NCBI RefSeq assembly: GCF_004006295.1
Contig: NZ_CP026095.1
Coordinates: forward strand, 2,466,001-2,530,000
DNA length: 64,000 nucleotides
Origin: Peribacillus asahii
GTDB lineage: Bacteria; Bacillota; Bacilli; Bacillales; DSM-1321
Direction: 5' to 3'
In this document: positions 36,548 to 45,852 of the stretch, in pieces
How the letters are laid out: the number at the start of each line of letters is the position of its first letter
Position numbering within the stretch: position 1 is the stretch's first letter
Made by a program: the position numbers and the translations under genes
Notes under the pieces: generated by a model
The model's input: the letters and a program-made list of their open reading frames with translations, nothing else
Told to the model about the DNA's origin: nothing
The model's database searches: none

Positions 36548-37618
36548 TCACTTATTCGTTTCTTTCCGAACAATTGGAGCTACCTCCGTTGCTAACAACT
36601 CAATGCCCTCAGCTACTTTCTTAAACGGCAGTCCCCCTATGTCCATCTGCGCTAAGAAACGACTATGCCCGAAAAGCTCATATTGGTGGAGAATTTTCTC
36701 AACAATCTGCTGTGGACTACCAACAAACAAAGCAGTACCCGGACTCGTCATTTGCTCAAAATCTGCTCTTGACATCCTAAACCCCATTCCTCGTTGACGA
36801 TTAACGTATGACCAGTAATTTGAATAATAGGGATAGAACTCATCCTTGGCTTGCGGGGTTGTTTTTGAGATGTATCCATGACCTGTTACACCAATCTTGA
36901 GATTTTCCAAATCGTGTCCGGCCTCGATGCCAGCTCTATAGTATAGATCAACCAGCGGCTTAAATCTCACTGGATCGCCTCCGAGGATAGCTAATGCCAT
37001 ACCAACTCCTAATTTACCGGCACGGACTGCACTCTCCGGTGTCCCCCCAACTCCAATCCAGATTGGCAATTGACTTTGAGCAGGTCGCGGTGCAATTTCA
37101 GCTTCCCTTAATGAGGAGCGAAACCGTCCATTCCAAGAGATTCTCTCGTTTTCATTCAGCTTTAAAAATAAATCCATATTTTCTGAAAACAGTGCATCGT
37201 AGTCATTTGTGTCAAAACCAAAGAGAGGAAAAGATTCCACAAACGCTCCCCGGCCAGCGATGATTTCTGCACGACCATCCGAAAGTAAATCTAAGGTTGC
37301 AAAGTCCTCGAACAAGCGAACCGGATCCACTGTGCTTAGCACAGTAGTGGTACTTGTCAATTTAATTCGCTTAGTTGCTTGGGCAATGGCTGCCAAAACA
37401 ACTGGAGGAGCTGATACCGCATAGTCTAATCGATGATGTTCCCCCACCCCAAAGACATCAAGTCCAGCCTCATCAGCAAGCTTTGCGGCTTGAATGATTT
37501 CCTTGATTCGCTGATGAGCACTAACTGTTTTTCCTGTATGAGGATCAGGACCGATATCTGCAAGCGTGTAGAGACCAATTTCGATTCCTGTATGTTTCAA
37601 ACCCTCAGAAGCTTCCAT
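36548..37618 (-). CDS. LLM class flavin-dependent oxidoreductase
   Basis: Luciferase-like (bacterial luciferase barrel) monooxygenase of 356 residues using reduced FMN, presumably from the neighbouring reductase. Motifs: IEIGLYTLADIGPDP, DVFGVGEHHRLDYAVSAPPVVLAAIA, STVDPVRLFEDFATLDLLSDGRAEIIAGRG and PIWIGVGGTPESAVRAG. Substrate unknown. It follows a DoxX fragment by 26 bases. The upstream region (about 37840-37960) has TTAC/GTAA dyads such as TTACTTTATGTAA that could bind a HxlR-type thiol/quinone sensor. Confidence 0.9.
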   Translation of the reverse strand: MEASEGLKHTGIEIGLYTLADIGPDPHTGKTVSAHQRIKEIIQAAKLADEAGLDVFGVGEHHRLDYAVSAPPVVLAAIAQATKRIKLTSTTTVLSTVDPVRLFEDFATLDLLSDGRAEIIAGRGAFVESFPLFGFDTNDYDALFSENMDLFLKLNENERISWNGRFRSSLREAEIAPRPAQSQLPIWIGVGGTPESAVRAGKLGVGMALAILGGDPVRFKPLVDLYYRAGIEAGHDLENLKIGVTGHGYISKTTPQAKDEFYPYYSNYWSYVNRQRGMGFRMSRADFEQMTSPGTALFVGSPQQIVEKILHQYELFGHSRFLAQMDIGGLPFKKVAEGIELLATEVAPIVRKETNK

Positions 37619-37644
37619 ATATACATCTTCCTTCCGCTAAATCT

Positions 37645-37803
37645 CTAACAGAATTCGATTCCCAGAAGGATTGTGATTAATGCAAGAACATAAGCCATAA
37701 ACCCTGGAATTCCAATGCTGTCAAAAAAGCTGAAAGTGCTAGTTATTCCACCTTGAAACTTTGATAACCCATGACTGAAGAAAATAAGTCCTAAAACTGC
37801 ACT
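37645..37803 (-). pseudogene. DoxX family membrane protein fragment
   Basis: The frame reads AVLGLIFFSHGLSKFQGGIT then FFDSIGIPGFMAYVLALITI, which is the first third of a DoxX protein (compare the intact gene at 51966). An in-frame TGA precedes it and the C-terminal half is missing. It was probably the first gene of the redox operon that follows. Confidence 0.8.
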
Positions 37804-38060
37804 TCATATAACTTTTCCTAACTCATTTTTTATTTCTTTTAAGTTACTTTATGTAAGTTAGTTTATTTATAGAAATTGCTTTTGTCAAGTAAGTTTATAA
37901 TAAATTATTACTAATAAATAGATATGTATTATAGTATAAATAGAAGGGTGTAAAAATATACAAAGCAATCTATTATTTGTCCTAAATTTGAAATGATTTA
38001 TTTTTTACTATAGTTGTTTAACTTGTCTGCAAAATAAAAAATGTGAAAAGAGGAATGAAA

Positions 38061-38996
38061 ATGACTAAGCAAACACAATTAGGAAAAACAGATATATACG
38101 TCAATCCGATTGGACTTGGAACGAATGCTGTCGGAGGTCATAATCTTTACCCTAATTTAAATGAAGAGGCAGGAAAAGAGTTAGTGCGAGCAGCAATTAA
38201 TCACGGGGTTAACTTTCTAGATACAGCATTCATTTACGGACCAGGGCGTTCTGAAGAATTAGTGGGAGAAGTCATGAAAGAAACAGGAAAACGCAGCGAC
38301 ATTGTTATTGCCACCAAAGGTGCACATAAATTTGTTGGACAAGATGTTGTGATCGACAATTCTCCGCACTTTCTAAAACAAGCTGTTGAGGAGAGCTTAA
38401 AACGTCTGCAAACGGATTACATCGATTTATTTTATATACATTTTCCGGATAACGATACACCAAAAGATGAGGCGGTTGGTGCATTAAAACAATTGAAAGA
38501 CGAAGGAAAAATTAGAGCGATTGGTGTTTCTAACTTCTCAATGGATCAGTTAAAAGAAGCGAATACAGACGGGTATGTCGATGTTTATCAAGGTGAATAT
38601 AATTTATTACAACGATCTGCGGAAAAAGAATTACTCCCCTATACAGCAGAGCAGAATATTTCATTTATACCTTACTTCCCTCTAGCAGCTGGCATATTAG
38701 CAGGTAAATACAATAAAGACATGGTATTTAATGATCTTCGTTCACAAATGCCGCATTTACAAGGAGCAGCATTTACACAAAACTTAGAAAAAGTAGAAAA
38801 GATACGTAAAATTGCTGATGCTAAACAAACAGACGTTGCCCATATCGTCTTAGCTTGGTATTTAACACGCGCTTCCATTGACGTTGTGATTCCAGGTGCG
38901 AAGAGAGCGGAACAAGTACTAGATAATTTAAAAACATTAGATGTGCAATTAACAGCAGAAGAGATTCGAGACATTGATTGTACTTTCCAATCATAA
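38061..38996 (+). CDS. Aldo/keto reductase (IolS/YccK-like)
   Basis: NADPH-dependent (beta/alpha)8 oxidoreductase of 311 residues. Catalytic tetrad region: [23 protein letters not shown] (Asp, Tyr), [12 protein letters not shown] (Lys), [12 protein letters not shown] (His). The NADP site is in [16 protein letters not shown]. The start at 38061 is chosen from GAGGAA five bases upstream; the GTG at 38043 has none. It is divergent from the flavin/redox operon. Substrate unknown. Confidence 0.92.
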   Translation: MTKQTQLGKTDIYVNPIGLGTNAVGGHNLYPNLNEEAGKELVRAAINHGVNFLDTAFIYGPGRSEELVGEVMKETGKRSDIVIATKGAHKFVGQDVVIDNSPHFLKQAVEESLKRLQTDYIDLFYIHFPDNDTPKDEAVGALKQLKDEGKIRAIGVSNFSMDQLKEANTDGYVDVYQGEYNLLQRSAEKELLPYTAEQNISFIPYFPLAAGILAGKYNKDMVFNDLRSQMPHLQGAAFTQNLEKVEKIRKIADAKQTDVAHIVLAWYLTRASIDVVIPGAKRAEQVLDNLKTLDVQLTAEEIRDIDCTFQS

Positions 38997-39017
38997 AAAA
39001 ACTAGAAGAAATCACAT

Positions 39018-39119
39018 ATGACGGAAATGTACAAACCGTTATTCGAACCATTCACTTTCCTGAATCGAGTTCATCAAAAACGTAGCTCTGTTATATTTTT
39101 ACTTTTGAACAATTCATAA
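39018..39119 (+). pseudogene. N-terminal stub of an Old Yellow Enzyme family oxidoreductase
   Basis: An ATG with AGAAG upstream opens MTEMYKPLFEPFTFLNRV, the characteristic start of NADH:flavin oxidoreductases, and stops after 33 codons in degenerate sequence. The barrel is missing. It follows the aldo/keto reductase by 20 bases and may once have been co-transcribed with it. Confidence 0.7.
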
Positions 39120-39208
39120 TATGAGGTAGTACCAGTGAAGCTGTCACCACGTGCAATACGTAAATGTCAAGATTACAATAAGTTATTTAATTTTAATACT
39201 TCAAACAC

Positions 39209-39242
39209 GTATACCCCCGTCCTGTTTTAGATGGGGGTATAC
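39209..39242. terminator. Strong hairpin GTATACCCCC...GGGGGTATAC
   Basis: A 10-bp perfect stem, extended by GTC/GAT pairing, with a loop of about 8 nt. The 3' side is T-rich only loosely (TTATGTTTATAAA). It probably terminates the aldo/keto reductase transcript. The C5/G5 arms also resemble CsoR-type operators, but the 14-nt separation does not fit them. Confidence 0.5.
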
Positions 39243-39306
39243 TTATGTTTATAAAGGATGCTTTAGCAATAAAGTCATTTGAAAATCTAAGTTTTATTCC
39301 ACAATC

Positions 39307-39377
39307 GCGCCCTTTAATTGAATAACTAAAATCTGACCTCACTCATAATATCACTTAATTCTTCTTCAACTAACGCC
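39307..39377. repeat. Dispersed short repeat, copy A
   Basis: GCGCCCTTTAATTGAATAA, then TCTGACCTCACTCATAATAT and ACTTAATTCTTCTTCAACTA, nearly identical to a copy at 43958-44026. A shorter piece (GGCCCTTTAATTGAATAA) lies at 40765-40782. It resembles the bcr-type intergenic repeats of the B. cereus group. Confidence 0.75.
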
Positions 39378-39662
39378 GCCTATAGTTTAAATACAATCAT
39401 TCACAATCCCTTCTTTATCATAAAAAGTGACTTATTTTTTCTCGTTCCATACCGGTTAATATATTTCGGGAAAAATTTAAGCCCCCTATCATTGTTAGTA
39501 AGTAGTTCCGATAATGTGGAGAAAATTAAAATTCATAATAGTATTCTCGTATCAAAAAACTTCAAAATAAGACTAAATAGTCTGAAAAAAACACAGAGAA
39601 TTGTAAGCTTGTTCTTTTTATTGAGGTTGGTCCATATATATTGAATGACTGAGGAAAGTACG
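39378..39662. other. Intergenic region
   Basis: AT-rich, follows the repeat and precedes the membrane protein gene. No gene or clear promoter was recognised. Confidence 0.35.
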
Positions 39663-40397
39663 GTGAAGAATATGAGGCCTACATTAATGCTGATAGTAGA
39701 TTTTGTACTGTTTTTTATCTTCCCTTTGGTATTTTGGGAGCTGTGTCGGGAGGTTGTAGGGGACTATCCTGCCATGATTCTCTCCACGCTGCCGGGGATC
39801 CTTTATTGCTTGTACCGATTCAATGATACTGGAAGGCTTAATTATACGGGAATATGTGTCTTCCTAAATTTAACTGCAGGCCTATTGGTGGATTTCTTGT
39901 CTGGGTCTGCCTTGCAGCTGTTATGGAATAATGTTTTTTACTCAGTCGCCTTATTATTTATATATTCTGTAAGCGTCGCAGCCAGGAAGCCGCTTTATTT
40001 ATACTTTACACTGGATCTGATGGCGATGAGGGGCTATGACAGAAAAATAACAAAAGAGCTTTTTTTTGAAAAGAAGACATACAAGCTTTTTCAACTGATA
40101 ACGCTCATATACTGTGCGAATGAACTGATATATATTGTGTGTTTATCAAGATGGATCATGAAATACGGGGTAGAAGCATACCGCCTTGATATTATACTGG
40201 ATAAGTCCCTTAATATCATGTTGTCGAGTGCCTCGTTAGCTATCTTCTTCTTTATTCATCAGGCTATAAACGAAATAACTCCGGTCAAAAAAATTCCAAT
40301 AGCATATCCAAGAAGAAAATCGCTTCCTCTATCATCCCACTGGACTTCCTATCATTTTGAACGGACTTACTTTTATTTTAGCACTCATAAGCGGTAG
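39663..40397 (+). CDS. VC0807-like integral membrane protein
   Basis: About 244 residues with five or six hydrophobic segments. MLIVDFVLFFIFPLVFWELCR, ILSTLPGILYCLYRF, SGSALQLLWNNVFYSVALLFIYSVS (landmark pieces) and MAMRGYDRKITKELFFEKK resemble the uncharacterised VC0807 membrane family. A GTG at 39663 follows GAGGAAAG; ATG codons at 39645 and 39672 are alternatives. The last 25 residues (basic/aromatic, ending FYFSTHKR) look unlike the rest and may result from a 3' frameshift. Base composition is more GC-rich than its surroundings. Confidence 0.6.
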   Translation: MKNMRPTLMLIVDFVLFFIFPLVFWELCREVVGDYPAMILSTLPGILYCLYRFNDTGRLNYTGICVFLNLTAGLLVDFLSGSALQLLWNNVFYSVALLFIYSVSVAARKPLYLYFTLDLMAMRGYDRKITKELFFEKKTYKLFQLITLIYCANELIYIVCLSRWIMKYGVEAYRLDIILDKSLNIMLSSASLAIFFFIHQAINEITPVKKIPIAYPRRKSLPLSSHWTSYHFERTYFYFSTHKR

Positions 40398-40500
40398 TAT
40401 TGAATTTTAATTAAACGTTAATTAAAAAAGCACCGTGGACTTCAAAGTAAAGCCAGCGGGAATATCTTTAAAAAACACACAAAATAAGGAGGAATAAACT

Positions 40501-40626
40501 ATGGCATCCATCGAACTATTTGCGTGGGTATTATCATCACTCTTAGGGATTAGCTTTATTATTTCGTTAATCGTAGTATCAAGAAAACCAAGATACATTG
40601 TGAATAAAGAATTAAAAAAATTATGA
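40501..40626 (+). CDS. Small single-span membrane protein
   Basis: 41 residues: MASIELFAWVLSSLLGISF, a hydrophobic span continuing to IISLIVVSRK, and a basic tail ending NKELKKL. AAGGAGG lies eight bases before the ATG, a near-ideal ribosome binding site, and this is the main reason to accept it. No family recognised. It follows the VC0807-like gene by about 100 bp. Confidence 0.65.
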   Translation: MASIELFAWVLSSLLGISFIISLIVVSRKPRYIVNKELKKL

Positions 40627-40639
40627 TTATATAACATTC

Positions 40640-41000
40640 TTAAAAGAAAATTTTAAACTGTTGAATTGATAAAACCTGTAACGTGATTCAACATTAGCTT
40701 AGGTACATTTCTTCACAATCTTCTCTGTATACCAATTACCTTTTTAAGTGTTATTCCATTAAATGGCCCTTTAATTGAATAACATGCTAAAATGTTGTCA
40801 ACATCAACAAGAGCAAAAAGAAAAAAACTGTTTTTAATTTAATACAGAGTTCTTTAACATATTAAACAATTAGTCGCGTAAATTATTTATTATTCTTATA
40901 TTTACAAGATAGTAAGGACTTTTGTGTCAACCGTCACTTTAGGAAATTCTCAGTGAATCATACATACATAATAATGGAAAGCTGGACAAATAAACGGGAA
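40640..41000. other. Intergenic region with a partial repeat
   Basis: Contains the partial dispersed repeat at 40765-40782, followed by a small dyad (ATGCTAAAATG). No gene recognised. Confidence 0.4.
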
Positions 41001-41001
41001 T

Positions 41002-41036
41002 AAAAAGAGCATTGAATCGACATCAATGCTCTTTTT
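41002..41036. terminator. Terminator
   Basis: AAAAAGAGCATTGA pairs with TCAATGCTCTTTTT across a 7-nt loop. It could end transcription from either side. Confidence 0.88.
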
Positions 41037-41179
41037 ATTGGTCATCGTTATTAAAACAAAGCTATTCAGCTATCTCTTTTAAGAATAATGCGTAAGCACT
41101 TGAAGGTCTTAGGGAATAGGTTACACATAGGCCTTATCAATTAACAATTCACTATTTTTGATTTTTTATGCAATTGTAA

Positions 41180-41822
41180 TTATAGTTCTTTTTGACATTT
41201 TATCATTATAAATTTAAATGGTGGTTTATTTTCCATATTCTTATGTGGCTCAACAATTTCCGAAAATTCTATCCGTCCATATTTTCCAAATTCTTGTTTT
41301 ATCGAGTCAGAATCATAAAAAAACATTTTTACCCCTTCCATTATCTCGAAATAGGCTTTACCCAGTTGTTTGACCTTTCCAAACATTTGGACTTCTTTTG
41401 AAATAGTAGTAAAAATCATATATCCGTTTGGCTTTAACCGATTATAGCAATCTTTAATAAACTTATCTCTCTCATGATTATTCAATAAGTGAATAAGTGC
41501 ATAACAAAATATACTATCATAAAGTTTGTTATCAAAAGGCATATCGGTTACTGAACCATGAAAAATACTAATATTAAGCCCATTTTGTCTTGCCAATTCA
41601 ATCGCTGTTTTTGAAATCTCAATACCTGTTACATTTATACTGTTGTCAATAAAAACCTTTGTATTTCTACACATATCCAATACCAGGAATCAATATATCC
41701 TTAACTTTCTTTTCAAGGAAAAAGTCCTTTGTCAAGATTGCGGAGTCTGAAGGTTCAAATCCCCACATCATTTGATTTTCTATAAAACTTGATTCCCTAT
41801 TATCATTATTAAAATAATAGGT
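41180..41822 (-). pseudogene. Class I SAM-dependent methyltransferase, frameshifted
   Basis: Two frames together make one methyltransferase. The upstream frame (41822-about 41690) reads SSFIENQMMWGFEPSDSAIL and VKDILIPGIGY. After one extra base in ATATGTGTAGAAAT the downstream frame continues NTKVFIDNSINVTGIEISKTA, FHGSVTDMPFDNKLYDSIFCY and LKPNGYMIFTTIS. The break falls inside the SAM-binding GIGYGRN loop. The N-terminus is also closed by a stop. The 166-residue downstream frame alone lacks the SAM loop, so activity is unlikely. Confidence 0.85.
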
Positions 41823-41843
41823 TCAAAAACCACATAATTTGTT

Positions 41844-42038
41844 TTAAGAAAAAAGACTAATATATATACCAAGGGCAATTAAACCAAAGATAATAATGAC
41901 CACATAAATTAAAGTTAAATTTGTAAAATTTCTTTTGGTTGAGCTACTATAATTATCGTCACCCTTCCCTGCGATTAACAGTGTTAAAACAATAGCTATT
42001 ATTAAAATAATAATTACTAAAGCATACATAATCTTCAT
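41844..42038 (-). CDS. Small membrane protein with two spans
   Basis: 64 residues: a hydrophobic N-terminal span (YALVIIILIIAIVLTLLIAG), a polar loop GDDNYSSSTKRN and a second span (LIYVVIIIFGLIALGIYI). GAGGTGG lies just upstream of the first ATG. I do not recognise the family. Confidence 0.6.
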   Translation of the reverse strand: MKIMYALVIIILIIAIVLTLLIAGKGDDNYSSSTKRNFTNLTLIYVVIIIFGLIALGIYISLFS

Positions 42039-42504
42039 GTGCCACCTCTAAGGCATTTTATTTATACATAAATTAAGTGGGGTTAAGTAAGTTACACAGT
42101 AATTGAACTCACTTTTATATTAAAGATTATCCTTTTAATCAGTAATTCCTGCTAAATAATTAGATTATAAGGTAAGTGCATTCATAAATAATCATCCACT
42201 TAACTATTATTTTAACCATCCACTTTTTATTTAAGTTCCTTTTAATACACCTTTTTATACTTGGTGCTCCGTGTAGCATGGATTTTTATGAAGTAAAACT
42301 AAAAATATTTAACCCCAAATTAATTTTTTCTTTTTCGAACATTTTGTGAAAAGTCTCACACTTTCTTGTCTTTTAAATTTTGTGTAGCTAATATAAAAAT
42401 CAATCGTAAATCAAGTTGCATACAAACCCATTATTAGCCTATGAAACTCTCAACAATAATTGAAAGGGGTTTGTCTATGAAAAAAAGTTGGTTCATTTTA
42501 ATAA
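42039..42504. other. Intergenic region ending in a truncated small ORF
   Basis: Mostly AT-rich with no gene. At its end AAAGGGG precedes an ATG opening MKKSWFILI, like the beginning of a signal peptide, which is cut by the IS6 terminal repeat at 42505. The rest of that gene is not found past the element. Confidence 0.45.
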
Positions 42505-43370
42505 GGTTCTGGTGCAAAAACTTGAAGAAAATATAAAAAGGCGAAAGATTTCCAGTGACCCCTGGTCTTATGCAACTAGTCCAAACAGTTGATGGATGAA
42601 TTCTTTTTGATTTTGGACAGACTTCTCCCTTTGAAGAGTCTGTCCTTTTTTGATTATGTGCATAGCCTCTAGCCCCGCAATCATTCGCTTGGCAGTCCGT
42701 AAGGACTTTAATCCAAGCATCGGGCGAATTTGTTTTTTAATAAAGCGATAATCCTGTTCCACGATATTGTTGAGATAGATAGTTAACTTGCCTTAGTTGG
42801 ATGCCTTCAGGCATCTGTTTTTCTTCTCTTAACTCTTGAATAGCGATGGGATAAGCTGGGTTCTTGTCTACTGTTATCACACGAGGCTTAGAAACGTGCG
42901 AAAAAGCCAAGGCTTTCTAAAAAAAGCGTTTGGCTGCTTGTTTATTTCTTGCTTTACTTAGATAAAAATCAATGGTATTCCCTTCTGAATCAACGGCACG
43001 ATACAGATACATCCATTGACCTTTGACTTTCACATAGGTTTCATCGACTCTCCAGGAATCATTGGTTATTTTAAGATAACATCGTACTCATTCATCTAAT
43101 TCAAGTCCATATTGATGCACCCAACGCATAATAGTTGTATGAGCTATCGATAAGCCTCGTTCCTTCATCGTTTCCACCAAATCACGAAAACTGAGGCTGT
43201 ACCGTAGGTACCATCTAACCGTTAATAAAATAATGTCAAGCTGATCATGCTTCCATTTGAATTCTACTGGTTTTTTCATACCTATACACGTCTCTTTTAG
43301 TTTAGTAGTATCAGTATGTCCAAGATTTAGAGATTAGTTTCAAGTTAACTGAAATTTTTGCACCAGAGCC
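42505..43370 (-). mobile_element. IS6 family (IS240-like) insertion sequence, degenerate
   Basis: 866 bp bounded by inverted repeats GGTTCTGGTGCAAAAA (left) and its near complement TTTTTGCACCAGAGCC (right). The flanking octamers TTTAATAA and CTGAATAA match only partly, so a target duplication has decayed or the element has been rearranged. Confidence 0.88.
42568..43279 (-). pseudogene. IS6 family transposase pseudogene
   Basis: DDE transposase with FKWKHDQLDIILLTVRWYLRY at the start, SWRVDETYVKVKGQWMYLYRA (first Asp), VITVDKNPAYPIAI (second Asp) and VEQDYRFIKKQIRPMLGLKS (Glu). It is inactivated by an in-frame TGA after GLELDE, a TAG after AAKRFF, and a 4-base TATC duplication that shifts the frame just before the NIVEQD motif. 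All three lesions are independent. Confidence 0.92.
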
Positions 43371-43387
43371 CTGAATAAAAAGTTAAT

Positions 43388-43786
43388 TTACATTTTAGTT
43401 TTCTTTTTTCTAGAGAACACCAAATCAAAAAAAGCGACCCCTAGTGATAAACCCAAAGCAATTGAAAAAATCCTATAATAATCTATTTCTGCTGGTTTAA
43501 AAAAATAATAATAAATGATACTCGTCCCACTAAGAAAAACAATAGAAGTAAGAAATCTATACATTCTTTTTCTAATATCCAACCATTTTAATTTTCTCAA
43601 ATGGATTAGAATTATAATAATAAAATAAATAAAAAATAGAATTAGAAAAATTACATAGCTAATTAGAAATTTAAAAGAAAACGAATTATCAATATCCCTA
43701 TATACAATAAACAACTTAATAATCGTACTTACTACAAATATTGTATAAAGCATAATAGATATTAGATTTGAGGGACATTTCTTCAT
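43388..43786 (-). CDS. Hypothetical membrane protein
   Basis: 132 residues with four hydrophobic segments separated by short basic loops (LRKLKWLDIRKRMYR) and a Lys/Arg-rich end RKKKTKM. No recognised family. It lies between the IS6 relic and the dispersed repeat and has only a weak ribosome binding site. Confidence 0.5.
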   Translation of the reverse strand: MKKCPSNLISIMLYTIFVVSTIIKLFIVYRDIDNSFSFKFLISYVIFLILFFIYFIIIILIHLRKLKWLDIRKRMYRFLTSIVFLSGTSIIYYYFFKPAEIDYYRIFSIALGLSLGVAFFDLVFSRKKKTKM

Positions 43787-43957
43787 TTCATCACCACAGT
43801 GGTTTTAAATATTTTACATACACTTTGATTATCTCAGAATGTTATAACCTTTTTTATTGGTAATTTATTACTTGTGAAACTAAAGGACCTTTAGTTTTAT
43901 GTCTTATTTCACAAACTCCCCTTACATAAAGAAAGAGCGCATTTTTTATTCTGGTAT

Positions 43958-44026
43958 GCGCCCTTTAATTGAATAAGTCTGACCTCACTCATAATATTAC
44001 TTAATTCTTCTTCAACTAACGCCCTC
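43958..44026. repeat. Dispersed short repeat, copy B
   Basis: Nearly identical to 39307-39377 over GCGCCCTTTAATTGAATAA, TCTGACCTCACTCATAATAT and CTTAATTCTTCTTCAACTAA. A deletion of six bases separates the two copies near the middle. It lies in a 540-bp region (43787-44329) that holds no recognisable gene. Confidence 0.75.
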
Positions 44027-44329
44027 TTTAGTGTAAGTACATCTTTTCACATTTAATCTAAATCAAACTCAAACTTAAAACCTGCAAGTTTAGCTTATCA
44101 AATACGTTTCATGAATTCCTTTTTCGTTGGGCACATGAAACTGGACATATTTTAAAGAATCCAGTTGCAACAATATATTATGTCTTCTAGTTTGAATACC
44201 CTCTTTTTAACTTTAGTAATGAAAATAAGCCAAAACTATGCAACTCTGTATAAAAAGCTGCATAATATCAGCTCTAAGGATTTTATACGTTATAGAAGAT
44301 TAGCTTTTCGTTACATTAACAGAGCCTTT

Positions 44330-45577
44330 CTAATTAAAAATTATAGGAAAAGTAAATGTAACGAAAGCTGCCCAAAGTCCGTAGACCGGCAAATACTTAG
44401 TAACGGCATCTTGGATAGTTGAAGGTCCGGATTTGTTTTGTAGAAAACGCATATAGGAGAGCATAATCCAAATTAGATTTGCCCAGATAAGTATGTTTAC
44501 TCCTAAAACAGCAAGTCTATTAGGCGTAATCCCATAAGAAGAAAGTCTGAACACGATGGCTGACAAAGCCACACTGTCAATGATAAGTGCAAGAACAATT
44601 AAGGCAAGATTTATATAATCTGAAATGTTCTTTTTCTCGTCTGAGTCGCTCTCGATAATGGAAAATATGGTAACGGCCAATACACCAAGGAGTATTCCGT
44701 TGAAGGCTATCAGGAAATTGCGGTCCAAGAATGGATTTTTTCCGACCCATATAACCGTTATAAGATAGACCAATAATGTGACTAGGACAAGAGGACTAAA
44801 AATTTTAGCTATATATGGTGTAATATTCTTAGCAAGTTTAAGATTCATTGATACCAGGTATGCAGCCACAATAGCGAGAGCGGCAGCACCAAATAAAACG
44901 ACATTACTAAAATAGAAGTCTTCTATATCCAAGCCAACAAAGCTAAATAACTGCATGGTTAATGCTGCTAGTACCATTCCGCTAACTGCCATGCTGGCGT
45001 AGAGAATACAATATTCCAAATTAAATTTAATATAGGCTAATCTTGTACTGCCTTTTGAATATTCATTTCCTGTAAATGCAAGCCCTACCAATACCCATAA
45101 GAATATGGGAAGGTGTAAATAAGCAAGGATAATACTGTCTTTATAATTTAATGGCAGCATATTAAGATAAAACCCGGAAATTAGGAACAACGCTGCAAGG
45201 GAATAAATAACACTTTTTTTCGGAGTATTATTGTAAACAAAATAGGCAGCAATAAAGGGAATTATACCAAAAGCCAGGTTAATTGGAGCAATTGCTTCCT
45301 GTTCGACAAAATGGAAAATGATCCTGGTGCTTATCCCGGCCAGAATGGCTAAAATGCCCATGAATAAGAAACCTTTTTGAAGCAAGGAAGGTTTTTCTGT
45401 ATTTGCCGTCTCCTTGAAATGCAATCTTTCATACCAAGCACCAAGAACCTGAGAATCAGGATTTTGTTCCCATGCGTGTGAGAATGACTTTTTAAAAGCT
45501 TTCGGGTCTTTTCTATATATTCTCTCCAGCTCATGAGGGTTAGCAATATTTTCAATAATCAAATTGTTAATGTCCAT
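44330..45577 (-). CDS. Large hypothetical membrane protein with cytoplasmic N-terminus
   Basis: 415 residues. The first 65 are soluble (LERIYRKDPKAFKKSFSHAW), followed by about 10 hydrophobic segments with little charge, for example GILAILAGISTRIIFHF and YSLAALFLISGFYLNML. The layout resembles uncharacterised multi-span DUF2157/DUF4153-like proteins, but I cannot place it. It is 48 bases after a YozG-like regulator and in line with a DUF2975 gene, so the three probably form one operon. Confidence 0.6.
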   Translation of the reverse strand: MDINNLIIENIANPHELERIYRKDPKAFKKSFSHAWEQNPDSQVLGAWYERLHFKETANTEKPSLLQKGFLFMGILAILAGISTRIIFHFVEQEAIAPINLAFGIIPFIAAYFVYNNTPKKSVIYSLAALFLISGFYLNMLPLNYKDSIILAYLHLPIFLWVLVGLAFTGNEYSKGSTRLAYIKFNLEYCILYASMAVSGMVLAALTMQLFSFVGLDIEDFYFSNVVLFGAAALAIVAAYLVSMNLKLAKNITPYIAKIFSPLVLVTLLVYLITVIWVGKNPFLDRNFLIAFNGILLGVLAVTIFSIIESDSDEKKNISDYINLALIVLALIIDSVALSAIVFRLSSYGITPNRLAVLGVNILIWANLIWIMLSYMRFLQNKSGPSTIQDAVTKYLPVYGLWAAFVTFTFPIIFN

Positions 45578-45625
45578 AGTTATACCTCCCCTAATAATTG
45601 TTATATTAAGTTTCCTCCACGATGT

Positions 45626-45841
45626 TTAACTGTCTTCGTCACTTTTATATTCTAAAATATCTCCAGGCTGACATTTTAAAGCCTTACAAATTGCCTCTAA
45701 AGTGGATAATCGAATCGCTTTTGCCTTTCCATTTTTCAATATAGAAAGGTTCGCCATTGTTATTCCAACCTTCTCCGAAAGTTCTGTTACGCTCATTTTC
45801 CTTTTGGCTAACATCACATCAATATTGATTATAATTGCCAT
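45626..45841 (-). CDS. yozG: XRE family transcriptional regulator (YozG-like)
   Basis: 71-residue Cro/C1-type helix-turn-helix: MLAKRKMSVTELSEKVGITMANLSILKNGK (helices 2-3; landmark SVTELSEKVGITMANLS), then LSTLEAICKALKCQPGDILEY, the standard end of these minimal regulators. It lies 11 bases after the DUF2975 gene; the same pair occurs in B. subtilis as yoaS-yozG. Such pairs are thought to be membrane protein plus cognate regulator. Confidence 0.9.
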   Translation of the reverse strand: MAIIINIDVMLAKRKMSVTELSEKVGITMANLSILKNGKAKAIRLSTLEAICKALKCQPGDILEYKSDEDS

Positions 45842-45852
45842 TGTTATTCACC

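Noticed and set aside
39209..39242. CsoR/CstR operator
   Set aside because: The C5/G5 arms are 14 bp apart, too far for CsoR-type sites, and no copper or persulfide genes adjoin; a terminator is simpler.
40422..40637. Minus-strand 71-codon frame
   Set aside because: It lies opposite the 41-residue gene at 40501, which has a far better ribosome binding site and a sensible membrane-protein composition.
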